Shown: positions 8,881 through 19,776 of the stretch, one piece after another | Layout of the letters: every line of letters starts with the position of its first letter | Position numbering within the stretch: position 1 is the stretch's first letter | Assembly (NCBI GenBank): GCA_015501055.1 | Contig: JADNYV010000330.1 | Coordinates: forward strand, 1 to 37,874 | Direction: 5' to 3' | From: Mucidula mucida | Taxonomy: Eukaryota; Basidiomycota; Agaricomycetes; Agaricales; Physalacriaceae | DNA length: 37,874 nt | The notes under the pieces: model-generated | Databases searched by the model: none | What the model was told of the DNA's origin: nothing | Seen by the model: only the letters and a program-made list of their open reading frames with translations | Made by a program: the position numbers and the translations under genes

Positions 8881-10568
8881 CTATACAAAAAATACCCCAG
8901 CGGAACTTGGCGAGACCCAGCGTAGGAGGAAGTGGGCAGGGTGGAGGACCCCGTGCACGTCAATCCGCCCGACGACCTTCTTTGTGCGCGGTTTGGGCAG
9001 AGGGTGTGCAGGAGGAGACATCTGCATCCCGCTTGGACCGGCTTCAGCTGTGGGTGCCACCACATCAGTCTTCTTTGGCTTCCTTGGCTTTTTTGCCGTG
9101 ATGACCTTGTCAACCCCCATTGAGAGATCCTCAGCGTTGACGTCAATCACAGGCTTAGACTTGCGCGCGCGCTTAGCCTTCAGTTTTGGCAGAGAGGCAT
9201 TGTCAAGAGATCCGTCCACGTCAATTTCGCCGTGCGGCTGCTTGGCTTTGGCCTTCTTCGGGGCCGCCTTTTTCTTCTTCTCGGCACGTTGTTCAGCGTC
9301 AAAGGTCACCCCAGCGCAACGACTGGCTTCATGATCTGGCAGTACGCGCTCAATAATGTTGTCCTCTTTGTCAACGCTCAGCTCAACACTGGTCTTTGCA
9401 GATAATTTGACAATATTGGCGTCGTCGGCGGTACCGGTGAGGTAGGCGTACATTTCTATAGATTTATGAGGACTACACGGCGCAGGTGAATAAAGAGACA
9501 TACCCTTTGTTTGCGAGTTCTTGCTGAAGTTGTCCGCAAGATTGGCTTTGTTGTACATTGTATGAATGAGAATTTTCATACCTGGACGGGGAGCCGTGAG
9601 CTGAGGCATTGTCCACGGCTCCTCACCCTTGTTTGCCATATCAATGCAACAAAAGCCAAACTCAGTCATGTCAATGACCTTGTTGTTATATCCGCGGAAT
9701 GAGTCTTTGATGAGGTTATCCATCCCCTCCGTCAAGGCACAATGGCATATGTCAATGACGTGTTGCATTTTTGTGCACGGCAAGGCCATGAACTACAGAA
9801 AAGTCCAGACGGCCCTCCTTCTGAATCTGTCACCATTGTAGACAACAAGGTAAGAGCGTGTGCGGCCATAAAATGTCTGTGCTTATAGTTAGCTTGAGTA
9901 TTTCTCTGCCGGGCTACAAACAAACCCACCTGTGTAGGGTTCTCATACATGGTGATTGTATCCTCAAGGAGAGCGTGGCCGGCAGCTTCTATTTCTTTAT
10001 CTGTCACATAATATTGCACAATAATGGATGTTTTGAGAGGTAAGGCTGCATTAATGTGTTCACCATTATGATTTTTGGTTTCTCCCGTGTGGCGAATCAT
10101 GTGGAAATACAGCACTGGCTTGCATGAAAATGCCAAGTTTCCTGTCTAGGAACAAATGGCCTTGCGCGTGTCTTTGAGGTTGCCGTCCGCTCCAGTGGTG
10201 CGGTTCTCAAGAGCCTAAATGTGTTGCTTTTGAATAAGGCAACAGTTTTTGTTGCGCAAGCGCCAAAAGTCACCCTTGAAGGCGTGAAAACGGGCTTGCT
10301 CGGCGGGCTCAAATTGTAATGGCTGAACTAGGAAAATCAAGTAGACTAAATCCTGTCAGAGAAGTGTTAGAATCAAGGTGTAGCCCAACAGGCTACAAAC
10401 ATACCAGTGATGATTCAACCAGCGATGTCGCTATTATAAGAACCTTGATCACCTGAAAAAGCAGCAAGATTCCTTAACAAAGCTTCCTCCCTGTATAAGC
10501 CTCATGGGCCTCGTCGACAAAACACAACAACCAAGGGCCAAAAATACCAGTGTTGCCAAAAGGATTGT
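8881..10568 (-). pseudogene. SNF2-family DEAH helicase-like gene, truncated and broken
   Basis: Reading leftward, a helicase-like domain order appears. FVDEAHEA (10501-10521) matches Walker B/motif II. VLIIATSLVESSLDLVYL fits motif III and the following MDL segment, though the usual TATP core is altered. ALPLKTSIIVQYYVT resembles the stretch before the C-terminal lobe, and KILIHTMYNKANLADNF.. YAYLTGTADD fits the start of that lobe. A Lys-rich tail with many KKPRKPKK-like runs ends the frame. Introns 10353-10404, 9877-9929 (branch gctaac) and 9456-9503 keep GT..AG and phase. Stops at 10474-10476, near 10253 and 10153, and near 9792 kill it. The N-terminal lobe is missing because an LTR fragment starts at 10569. 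The late C-lobe motifs are not seen. The role would be ATP-dependent DNA translocation; the family call is inference from motif order. Confidence 0.55.
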
Positions 10569-10867
10569 GCAGAGTATGTGAACTCTTGCCTAAACCTCCC
10601 AGGGCGCCCTGTGAGTGGCCTCTGTTGTTATTACAACACCAGACACAGGCTGGGTAAGTCCAGAAAGAGCCCAAAGAGTGGGCTGGCTGCAGTAGAAGCA
10701 GCAGAGAGCAAATATAATACAGCTTTGGAGTGAAATGAGTATTTGACTTGATTTAAACTGTCTCATTGAACTCCCTTGAGTAGGAAGTTGGGTATAGGGG
10801 TAAGGAGGGGTGTGGAGTGTGCAGAGGCCTCTAAAAACGCTCCCTACTCTTGGAATCCGCGTTTACA
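10569..10867 (+). mobile_element. LTR fragment (3' 300 bp)
   Basis: It matches the last third of the 860-bp LTR family, from gcagagt.tgtgaactcttgcc to gtttaca (10867), with several C/T and G/A differences. The 5' part is absent; the fragment abuts the truncated helicase-like gene. Confidence 0.85.
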
Positions 10868-11082
10868 TCGATAACTTTGCCAATGAATTCAAGTTCTAAA
10901 GTGATAGAGGGTGTTTGTTGGTTTTGGATGACTGTGGATACTCAAAATTCTAAGGGATGGACACGCTCACACAGAGAAGATAGTACACCACATAATTGGC
11001 AACATTCTTGGCAAAACATATTACAGCTCCTCCTAACGTTGTGATAGGGGAGTATTTTAAAAATCCAAACTAGCAATGTCCT
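10868..11082. other. Short spacer without gene
   Basis: About 215 bp between the LTR fragment and the Gag pseudogene. The minus strand has protein-like stretches but they are too short to call. Confidence 0.3.
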
Positions 11083-12564
11083 TCAAATATGCCATTGCCT
11101 GCTCTTTTGCATCTTTCTGCAACGTCCGAAGGAGATTAGCCACCGCACTGATCTGCTAAACGACATCAACTTGGGTTGATGTAGAAGTGTCAGATATGGA
11201 GGTGAATGGGGCACCGAGCGCAATGACTTTGGTGGTGCAAACATTTCGGCCAGGGATGGAACCACACGTGGGACAGTTATTGGACATGTGGCCGGTCTGG
11301 CGGCATTTAAAACAGGCCCTACATAAAGGCAGTCAGTCTTGGAAGAACAGGGGGATTTAATTGTGCATCTGGGCATCTAGACATGTCCACACCCATGGGA
11401 ACTCCCATGTCAGGGGCCAGCCACTAGAACGCCAAATGGCCTTCTTGTGTTGTTATGCCTTTTATATGTTCTGCATCACAACTGCACATTGCTTGTAGTC
11501 CGCAAGGTTGATGGGAATGGGAAACAAGGTGGAGATATGATTAATCAGGCTTGGGTTGAGCTTTTTGAAGTAGTGTAGCAAGGAGATCTTGTTAAAACTG
11601 GACTCATCAGTGTGGGTATCAAATGCAGTAATGAACTTATCAAGATCTGCCAGCTCTTCTGTCATGCAGATTGTTTTCACCATCTGACAAGCGGTGGTAA
11701 CGGAGTCTAGAGCAGCAAAGTTCAACTTGAACTGATTGATGATAGCGTCCATAATGGTTCATTGCTTATCAGCAGTGATGATAGTGTTATCTGCCTGATC
11801 AGCATCATACTCCTTTATGCGCCTTCCCATTTGCCTGCAATGGGACCCTGAAGGTAGCTAAGGAATAACAAGACCTATTCTTTGCCAATGGTAGAACGGG
11901 CCTTGTTGAGGCAGAAGTGATTGCAGAAGTGTGCAAGCCAGGTGCTAGACGTGACGCAGTCGCCATGGTAGTTGTCCAGCTTGGCACCACATTTAGAGAT
12001 GTTGGATATAGTAGGGTTAGGAGCGGGAAGATTAGACTGGGGTGGATTAGGGGGAGATGGCCAGGGTGATGGGGGGTTGAGAGTAGGTGGATTAAGGCTA
12101 AGATCAATAGGGATTGGCAAAGCGAGATAGAAAACTGGGGTATGAGGTTCAGAGAACAGGAATAATATAGGAGATACAGGTGCAGGTTCCTGGATTTGAA
12201 CCAGTTCTGGGGACGGCGGGGGTAGTGGGTGAGTGACTGGCACTAGTTCTAATGATGACTCAGCTGGGGCCTCTCTTGAGGTAGCAGCTCTCTGTGCTTG
12301 GTCTCTGTGGCTTTGCTCTAAGCGGGCACCGGCAAAGTCTTCTGCGTTAAGGTAGACTTTTTCATTATCTTCCGTGGGGATGTACCAGGATTCTTTAATG
12401 TTGTCAAAGTAGGTTGTGTCCCAGTTACTGGCGGGGTTGATGATCCAGTGGTTTCTGTTGGTTATCTTTAAAGACGACACCGGGAAGAAGCAAGGGTGGC
12501 TCAGCGTCAGCGGAGAAGCGCGCAATGGTGAAGGCTTGTTGGTGCATGGGCAAAGCTCATGCAA
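11083..12564 (-). pseudogene. LTR-retrotransposon Gag (capsid-nucleocapsid), broken
   Basis: Leftward from 12564: a 229-codon Pro-rich N-terminal part ends in a Gag-like block (KLDNYHGD..TWLAHFCNHF..). It reads through a TAG at 11875-11877 into LLFLSYLQGPIAGKWEGA. After a shift comes MDAIINQFKLNFAALDS..YFKKLNPSLI (11752-11462), the usual Gag core pattern. A retroviral-type zinc knuckle CFKCRQTGHMSNNC (CX2CX4HX4C) lies at 11273-11314. This is the architecture of Ty3/gypsy-type Gag. Stops and shifts separate every block. No protease, RT or integrase follows on this strand before the LTR fragment and helicase remnant at 10867, so pol is lost. Confidence 0.78.
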
Positions 12565-13100
12565 GAACTGGTGACATCAAACCTGTATAGCCCAAGGCAG
12601 CACTTTGAAGTTAAGTTCTTCAGTGGTCAACGTACAGGGAGGTGGTATTATTTTCAATAACAAACAAGTAGCTTGAGGGGCAAGGTTGGGTCTGGGTTTG
12701 ACTGATTGGTTGGCGGGCATGCACGAGCAAGGCAGTCAGATGGGTGTAGAAGAGTTTGTCAAAGTGTTAAGGACAGAGTCTGGCGTAAACCAAACAACCA
12801 CCCAAGTTGCACAAAGATGGGAGAACAATGAGGACGAGAGGCAAAGATGATAATAGGGGGAGGTAGGAGCAGGTTAGGCTTAATACAGTGCAGGGAGCTA
12901 CCAAACAGTGTAAAGACAAAGTTGATAAACTGAGGAATCTACTTAGAAAGGTCGTATATATATATAAAGAGTCTGTGGCTGTATAAACAATAGAATGGCT
13001 CAAAGTTGAACAAGAGGCAGTCTAGATTGCTTCATGAGGTGATGGACAGGTGACAGGCTATGCTGATGAGCTATATCTGGATTAAGTCTGGGCTAAGGCA
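12565..13100. other. Region upstream of the Gag remnant, no gene
   Basis: On the minus strand this is upstream of the Gag frame and contains a (ta)n TATA-like run at 12956-12968. It might be the leader or LTR of that element, but no second copy exists here to prove it. The 78-codon hydrophobic frame at 13003-12767 is not convincing. Confidence 0.3.
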
Positions 13101-15104
13101 GTGCAGACCGGATCCGAAGTATGTGATATGTGATGATGGAAGTGTGTGGCATTGACACAATGATGAGGTGAACCGAGGTGGGGGCAACAGAATAGAGGAG
13201 ATTTGTGACAGTTCTAAGTTTCAACATGGCGCCATTTAACAAATTGTCTCTTCCATAAATACTCTTTTGAAGGGAGATTATACCTTTTCTTATAATAGTA
13301 CAAATACACCAAATATGTTTGAAGAGTTTGAAGTGTAGACTGGTTGCTTCGGCTGTGCCCACTGTCTTTGCATCTTTACACCTTTATTTTTACCTTTATT
13401 TTTAAAGACGTATAGATCGAGCACTATTTCTTTCACCATTAGGACATGAACAAGTGTAGTTGTGTTTTGCTTATAAATATATTTTATCAAAAGATGTATA
13501 CAGTTATGTTTCATTCTCCCTTTTGCATGAATCTTAAGGCACCTTTAAATGATAACTTATTATACATGTGACAGCTTATTATACATGTTAACAGGACTTG
13601 GGGCTTAACAGGTCTTATAGAGTAAATATGTCTTTTATTGATTTTTGCAATGCACATTTAATCAATCTACTCTTTACTCGTATAAAATAGTATGAGCTTG
13701 TAGACAGCAAAGAGGTTAGATATTTTAAAAGTTTAAGTTGATTTTCATGCATACTGCACTCCTCTTCAACAATTGTAACCATTTTTTAAGATAGTTTTTG
13801 ATATTTGTATTGCTCTGATAAAGATATCAAAGATTCTAGTTAGTCAAATTATCAACAGCAGCAATCCAGACTAAAAGTATGTTATGTTGTTTTTATTATA
13901 TATATGCTTTAATACTGTATTTTATTTTTAATGAAATTATTAGCAATCCACTTAATAAGCATTATTAATACAACAATAGTAGTCTAAACTTATATATACT
14001 TTTTATTGACTATCTTCTCTGTATTTTTATTTTTTATTTTAAAAAATCTTTAACAATGGACAGCTATTATGAGTTCCCTACCACACTCGCACTCCAGAGC
14101 AAGCTTGCAGCCCTTTTAGGTTCTCTCAAGAAGCAAGGCAACACTTAAGTCTAATTTAATTTTACTGCTTATATTTTTGGAACTTTGACACTTATATAAG
14201 AAGTCACAAAGGGAAATTTATTTTTTGATTTCACAGCCTGCTCTCTGGTACTATACTGTTTTTAAAAAAACAGTGCGTACAAGATATCTAACTCTATTAT
14301 CCACATTCTAATTTGATTATTATGCACTATTTGTTTGATTAACCTTCACAAAATTTAGTGCTATTATAACCTTAATGCAGAACTTAACCAATGTGAGCTT
14401 ACAAAAGAGTTACATTATTAGGTTAAAAGCAAGGCCAATATAATATATAATTATCTATACTCCATAAACTAATATTGCCAAGCTTTGACTTGTTTTTCTC
14501 CATTGCTACCTTGCATTTAATGAAGCAATCACAAGGGCTACACTCAGATGCTGTACTGCGGGCAGCTTGTTTTCTTAGATTATTTATATTAAATAATGAA
14601 GCGAGGTTTTATACGGATTGAATATTCATATTACAAATCTATAGCTTCTTTTCAATAACTTAAAAAAACCACTTTTAAGTACTCATTCCTTGACAATTCT
14701 TGCAATACAGCGTTTGCAGAAGTACTACCTTTACTTGAAAAATTTATGCAGAATAAGAAAATCTCAAAAAACTTTGTACTCAATATAGAAGTTTCAATGC
14801 CACTGATGCACAACAGTGATTGACTTGCCTTGCCAAGCTAAAAGCTCAATTGATCACTGATATTTATATAAATAGTGGAGAGAGAGCTTGCAGTATGAAA
14901 TTAATGTTAATTGTTTAAAATACAAGTCTTTACACTCACAATACTGAGTCCTTACTTAAGCATTATCCACCAATATACTAAAAACTCTAGAATAACCAAC
15001 TATAACAGTCTCATTTCCAATGCTGTTGACTCCTTCTTTGCCAATCTCCTTATTCAGGTCCATGCTTTTGCTCAACCTTTAGCCAGTTTCTTACCTCTAA
15101 AGCT
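13101..15104. other. AT-rich, gene-less stretch
   Basis: About 2 kb of strongly AT-rich DNA with almost no CpG and no frame with protein-like composition. It precedes the gypsy pol remnant and may be its mutated gag/protease/RT part, but nothing can be read. One LTR fragment starts at 15105. Confidence 0.5.
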
Positions 15105-15394
15105 GTAAACTCTGGTCTAACCCTCCCAAGGCGCCTTGTGAGTGGCCTTTATTGTTATTACAACACTAGACACAGGCTGAATAAGTCTAGGAAGAGCTCA
15201 AAGAGTGGGCTGGCTGTAGTAGGAGCAGCAGAGAGCGAACATGGTACAGCTTTGAAGTGAAATGAGTGTTTAACTCAATTTAAGCTGTTTCATTGAACTT
15301 CCTTAAGTAGAAAGTTGAGTATAGGGGTAAGAAAAGGTGTGGAGTGTGCAGAGGCCTCTAAAAATGCTTCCTACCCTTGAAATTTGTGTTTACA
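15105..15394 (+). mobile_element. LTR fragment (3' 290 bp), heavily mutated
   Basis: From gtaaactctggtctaac to gtgtttaca (15394) it aligns to the last third of the 860-bp LTR. Most differences from the copies at 1433 and 18750 are C-to-T or G-to-A. It lies just before the gypsy pol remnant in the same orientation, yet no matching LTR lies after it, so ownership is unproven. Confidence 0.82.
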
Positions 15395-15689
15395 TTGACT
15401 AACAGCAATTGAGGCAATGGAGATCACACTGCCGGTCTTGAAGATCATTCCAGCCACCTTGCTGCTAAACATTATAAAATTCTATATTTTCTTAAATAGA
15501 TAAAGAATTGGCAATAATTTTGTGAAGAAGGTGTTGCAGTGGTTATTGCCGATATCCCCAAGTAAAATCTATATGTTTTTAGGATTGGCTGGAGGCGCAC
15601 ATAAATAAATTAAAAGTTATACACAGATTGTCAAGCTGCTGACAGTGTTGTTGGCAAAATCTAATGAAGAATAATCAATGATGGGCAAC

Positions 15690-17990
15690 ATAAAAGTTGC
15701 ATTTAAAGCATTAAAAGTTTGCTTGACTACGGTGCCAGTGCTTGTTTAGCTTAACTACAACAAGGCGGCCAAAATCATGTGTGGTCTATGGGAATTCAAC
15801 AAAGGCTTGGTTGTTCTTGGCGTTAACTCTAACTGAATGAAATGATGACAAGGAAAAGAGGTCCACGCTGTTTAGATTATACATATTTAACAAGAGCCAG
15901 CAGAATTACGGTTAACCTAAGTTTGAGGTATTTGATGTCTTTTACGCCTTAAAGGAGTTACATTACAGGGTCTGGAGCATCCATTTTTGTCTCAAATACA
16001 ATGCAATCTCCTTAGTTCAGATATTGCAACACCTCAACAATGTTCTGAATGTGCTAATGCTACAATGGATTTTTTGGATAATGTTATTTGACTTTAAGAC
16101 TAAACATATTTCTGCAAGTACATTTAAGATTAAGGATGCATTATCATGTTCCCCACAAATTCTATTTGGTTATCCAAATGTTACTAATACTGAGAAGTTT
16201 TTAAATGCATATAAGATCACGTACAGAGCATATGAATCTACTTCCTCCCACATTATTTTACAAATTTTATATAAAAATTACTCTAAATCGAATTATCGAA
16301 TCTATTTTCTCAATCAATAGAAATGCCTCTGTTGGAATTGGTATTTCACATTTTAAGTATATTTAAAATAGAGCTGCAAGACATGTTTGGACTTCTACTT
16401 TTAATCTTTTAATGAACAACTCATCATTTAAGAATATTTAATTGTAAAACACTCATTACCTTCCAAAGTTTTACAGATGAAAAGAAGCTATGAGAATGTT
16501 ATTTATCTATTTGTTTGCAAAAGAACAAGCCATCATTGATACATATATCTATCTTACCCATTCAGAGCCATTGCATGCTATGTCCATTAAAGAATCACTA
16601 TTAACAAAAGGCTATGTATTCAGTACCAAGAACAGGGATGACAGGCTATACTGGGCCTACTATACTAATAAGTTGTTTCCAATTTGAAAGCTCACATTTG
16701 CCAAATGTGCCCGCAGATTTATCCTTTGAGACAACAGACTTTAACTTATTGCAAAGAAAGACAAAGGCACAATACTACAGCTAGTCATTGAAAATATAGC
16801 CAAACAAAGGCAATTGATGGCAAACACACACACAACCATCGGCCATCGCGGAAGAGATGCAATGTACTTAATACTTTATGATCAATTTTACTAGCTGAAT
16901 ATGTATAACAATATATTATTCTTCATGCAATCCTGCATTGAATGTCAAAAGTAAATTCAGCACCTACCTCATCTATTCTACAATTCTTTGTGGCAAGCCC
17001 CTTGTTAAGATATTTTGACCTAGACACTATTAAGATGCCTTTTGGAATCAGCAGAGTAGGATATATCATTCAAGCCATAGAACAAACCATACTCTGGCTT
17101 GAGATACATGCGTTAAAGGCTGCAAACACAAAATCAGTTGCAAAGTTCATTTATGAGAACATTGTTTGCCGGTTTAACTGTGTTCCAGTAATTACTATCA
17201 ACAAAAGATTCAAATTCAAGAAAGAAGTATTGCATTTTCTTCAGAATATTATACAATTGTACAGTCATTATCTCAATAGCATATCACTCAGAAGGCAACA
17301 CACCTGTGAAGCGTCATTATTAAGTTCTAGTGGACATAATATTTAAACTCACTGGGGATGCCAAAGGAAACTGGCCCAAGTATTTGTACACAGTCTTGTA
17401 TGTAATGCATATTACTATCTCATGCGCCATTGACTTTTTGCTGTTTTACTTCCTCTATGGACAGACACCCATGTTTTCATTCAATGTCAAAGAAATTACT
17501 TAATAAACCCTGAATTGAGACCAGATACAATTACATGTGAATCTGATTGTAATCCAAGTTCAGCAAATTACAGAACAAGATTAAAAGATAGCAAAAGCTA
17601 ATGAGAAGTTGCGACAGAGCAAACAATAAGCAATTAACAACTTAGTCAAGCACCACAATTTCTAATTTAATTTCTCTAATTTTAAGGAAGACATATGTTT
17701 GGTTATGAGAGTCACAATTGTATGAGATTAAAGGAGGAAAGGGTGAATGGACCTACTTGGGGCTATATATAATCCATAAGAAGCGCAATTAAGACTTTTT
17801 TAAACTCAGAGAACTCTCTGACACAATATGCCAATGACATGTCAACATCCAACTACTTCATCTATTCTACTTTTGTTTTGGTTACCACTCTTTGCACACC
17901 AAACTTGACACTCATGTCGTCATGTGCAATAATCCAAATTTGCGGCTGAACAGGGTGTTCTCCTTTTATGCCAAATATGGCTTGAAATAA
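15690..17990 (+). pseudogene. Ty3/gypsy pol remnant: RNase H, integrase zinc domain, core and C-terminus
   Basis: Reading forward across many stops: an RNase H part (TTVPVLV near 15740; ALKELHYRVW near 15950; IMLFDFKTKHISA near 16080, the end of the RNase H fold). An integrase zinc domain follows, with HTTIGH (16829-16846) and CIEC (16934-16945) in the HHCC spacing. Then the integrase core: DTIKMPFGIS near 17028, AKFIYENIVCRFNCVPVIT, where the second catalytic Asp region (normally TDNG/VDGG) reads TINK, and FKKEVLHFLQ near 17220. Beyond this come WPKYLYTVLY and FLYGQTPMFSFNVKEIT (to 17510). A last block near 17690-17900 resembles the gypsy integrase tail. The order fits Ty3/gypsy (Metaviridae). 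RT and gag are not readable. Loss of catalytic residues and many TAA/TAG codons fit C-to-T/G-to-A decay. Confidence 0.78.
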
Positions 17991-18112
17991 GGAGTCCAGC
18001 TCTTCCTTAGTAATTCAATTACATTTAGAATACTCAAAGGAACACACTCCTCTCATCCTACCATATTTAATATCCTCAAGGATTCATTTTTACCTTTCCC
18101 CTCTTTTCTTAA

Positions 18113-18575
18113 TGTAAACACAGATTTTGAGAGTAGGGAGCATTTTCAAAGGCCTCTGCACACTTCACACCTCTTCTTACCTCTATACTCAACTAGGAAG
18201 TTCAATGAGACAGCTTAAATCAAGTCAAACACTTATTTCACTTTAAAGCTGTATAATGTTTGCTCTCTGCTGCTCCTACTGCAGCCAGCCCACTTTTGGG
18301 GCTCTTCCTAGACTTACCCAGCCTGTGTCTGATGTTGTAATAACAACAGAGGTCATTTACAGGGCATCCTGGGAGATTTAGGCAAAGGTTTACACACTCT
18401 GCCTCTTTGTCTCTTACCATCATCATCTCACAAAGACAAGCAGTTTGTGATTCCTTTGGTTCTCTTGCTCAGAACTGATGCCATACATTTTTAGAAGCCG
18501 CCTACCCAGCCCAAAACCAGTCCAGACAGGTTCAAAGTGCCTATTTTGAGAGAATTCACACTTTTACTCTCCCAG
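18113..18575 (-). mobile_element. LTR fragment in reverse orientation, 463 bp
   Basis: The reverse complement of 18113-18575 matches the LTR from ctgggag..aaaagtg to its 3' end (tgtaaac at 18113 is the inverted terminus). It differs from 1433-2298 almost only by transitions and has lost nearly all CpG (ccgcg became ctgtg, gcgaac became gcaaac). It forms an inverted pair with the LTR at 18750-19591. Confidence 0.85.
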
Positions 18576-18707
18576 AATAGTTATTTTCCTTATTTACGTG
18601 CTTCGTCATAGGACCAAAATCAACTGCTGAGTAGAGCAAGGCACAAGTGTTTAGGCAAAGAAACATACCAAGAGCTTTCCCCAAAATCTTGTTTTTCTCA
18701 AGAAAAC
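18576..18707. other. Short spacer between inverted LTR copies
   Basis: 130 bp, no gene or motif seen. Confidence 0.3.
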
Positions 18708-18749
18708 CCTATGCTTGTTAGATCACACAAGATTAGGTCGAAACTGGAC
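18708..18749 (+). repeat. 42-bp direct repeat, left copy (flanks the LTR)
   Basis: The 42 bp from cctatgcttgttagatcac to aaactggac immediately before the LTR start recur at 19596-19637, just after its end, with two transitions. This is far too long for a target-site duplication. Confidence 0.88.
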
Positions 18750-19591
18750 TGTACATGAAGTGTACATACTTAATACATGAAGATGTATCTACTGAGGGAG
18801 AGGGAGGCGACGCAAAAATGTGGAGCTAACTGTGACCAGATAACACAGGTTTAGCTGGAGGGAAGTGAGAGGGTGCAGAGAGCGCACCTGTAACCAGATA
18901 GCCCACAGAATGTCCTTGAGAAGGAGTCCTTTGGAAAGGAATGGGTATCTGGGCACAAAATGGGCATCAGCTCTGAAGAGCTGGATGTGAGACATTGGCA
19001 CATACTGGAAGCAGGGAGAGCAGCGGGAGCGCTAGCGCTCTGGGGCCGGAGCGGACACTTCCAATAGAGTTCTAGGGTGCCAGTACATCAGTCCTGAGCA
19101 GGAGGACCGAGTAGAGCGAGTGGTGCTTGCCTGGGAGAGCAAATGTGCGAATTCCCTCAAAATGGGCACTTTGGACCTGTCTGGACTGGTTTTGGGCTGG
19201 GTAGATGGCTCTAGAGGTGTATGGCATTAGTCCTGAGCAAGAGGACCGGAGGAATCACAAACTGCTTGTCTCTGTGAGATGATGATGGTAAGAGACAAAG
19301 AGGCAGAGTGTGTAAACTCTTGCCTAAACCTCCCAGGGCTGGCCTCTGTTGTTACTACAACACCAGACACAGGCTGGGTAAGTCCAGGAAGAGCCCAGAG
19401 AGTGGGCTGGCTGCAGTAGGAGCAGCAGAGAGCGAACATAATCCAGCTTTGGAGTGAAATGAGTGTTTGACTCAATTTAAGCTGTCTCATTGAACTCCCT
19501 TGAGTAGGAAGTTGGGTAAAGGGGTAAGGAGGGGTGTGGAGTGTGCAGAGGCCTCTGAAAACGCTCCCTACCCTCGGAATCCGCGTTTACA
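18750..19591 (+). mobile_element. Solo LTR, 842 bp (copy 3)
   Basis: It begins tgtacatgaag and ends ccgcgtttaca, colinear with 1433-2298 except for small deletions (for example gcggcttcagacagtg is missing near 19205, and 11 bp are missing near 19338). It is followed by tcga, as most other copies are followed by tcga or ttga. The flanking pentamers tggac and tcgac differ at one base, so a 5-bp target duplication is possible but weak. Confidence 0.82.
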
Positions 19592-19595
19592 TCGA

Positions 19596-19675
19596 CCTAT
19601 GCTTGTTAGATCACACAAGGTTAGGTCAAAACTGGACCTCAAGGGCCCCATCAATTCAGTGTATCGTAAAGTGCC
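19596..19675 (+). repeat. Right 42-bp repeat plus the 32-bp piece
   Basis: 19596-19637 repeats 18708-18749. Six bases later 19644-19675 repeats the 32-bp piece found directly before the LTRs at 1433 and 3393. The two sequences that precede LTRs at different loci are thus adjacent here. A (tg)n tract follows at 19686-19698. Confidence 0.85.
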
Positions 19676-19776
19676 TACTATGCTATGTGTGTGTGTGTAG
19701 TGGAGGGGTGGATGGAGGTGCAAAAGGATGTTTACAAAACGCGAGATGAGGGAGGTTTTTAAGTAGAGGTTTTATT

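Noticed and set aside
12767..13003. 78-codon hydrophobic minus-strand frame near a TATA-like run
   Set aside because: Leu/Ser-rich low complexity with no start context or homology; more likely leader or LTR sequence.
14911..15108. 65-codon plus-strand frame in the AT-rich block
   Set aside because: No domain and biased by AT composition; no neighbour to support it.
15105..18575. The LTR fragments at 15105 and 18113 as the two LTRs of the gypsy pol between them
   Set aside because: They are in opposite orientation and both are 5'-truncated, so they do not form a direct LTR pair.
18708..19637. 42-bp flanking repeat as a target-site duplication
   Set aside because: Far too long for integrase-mediated insertion (4-6 bp), and the same sequence continues into a further repeated piece.
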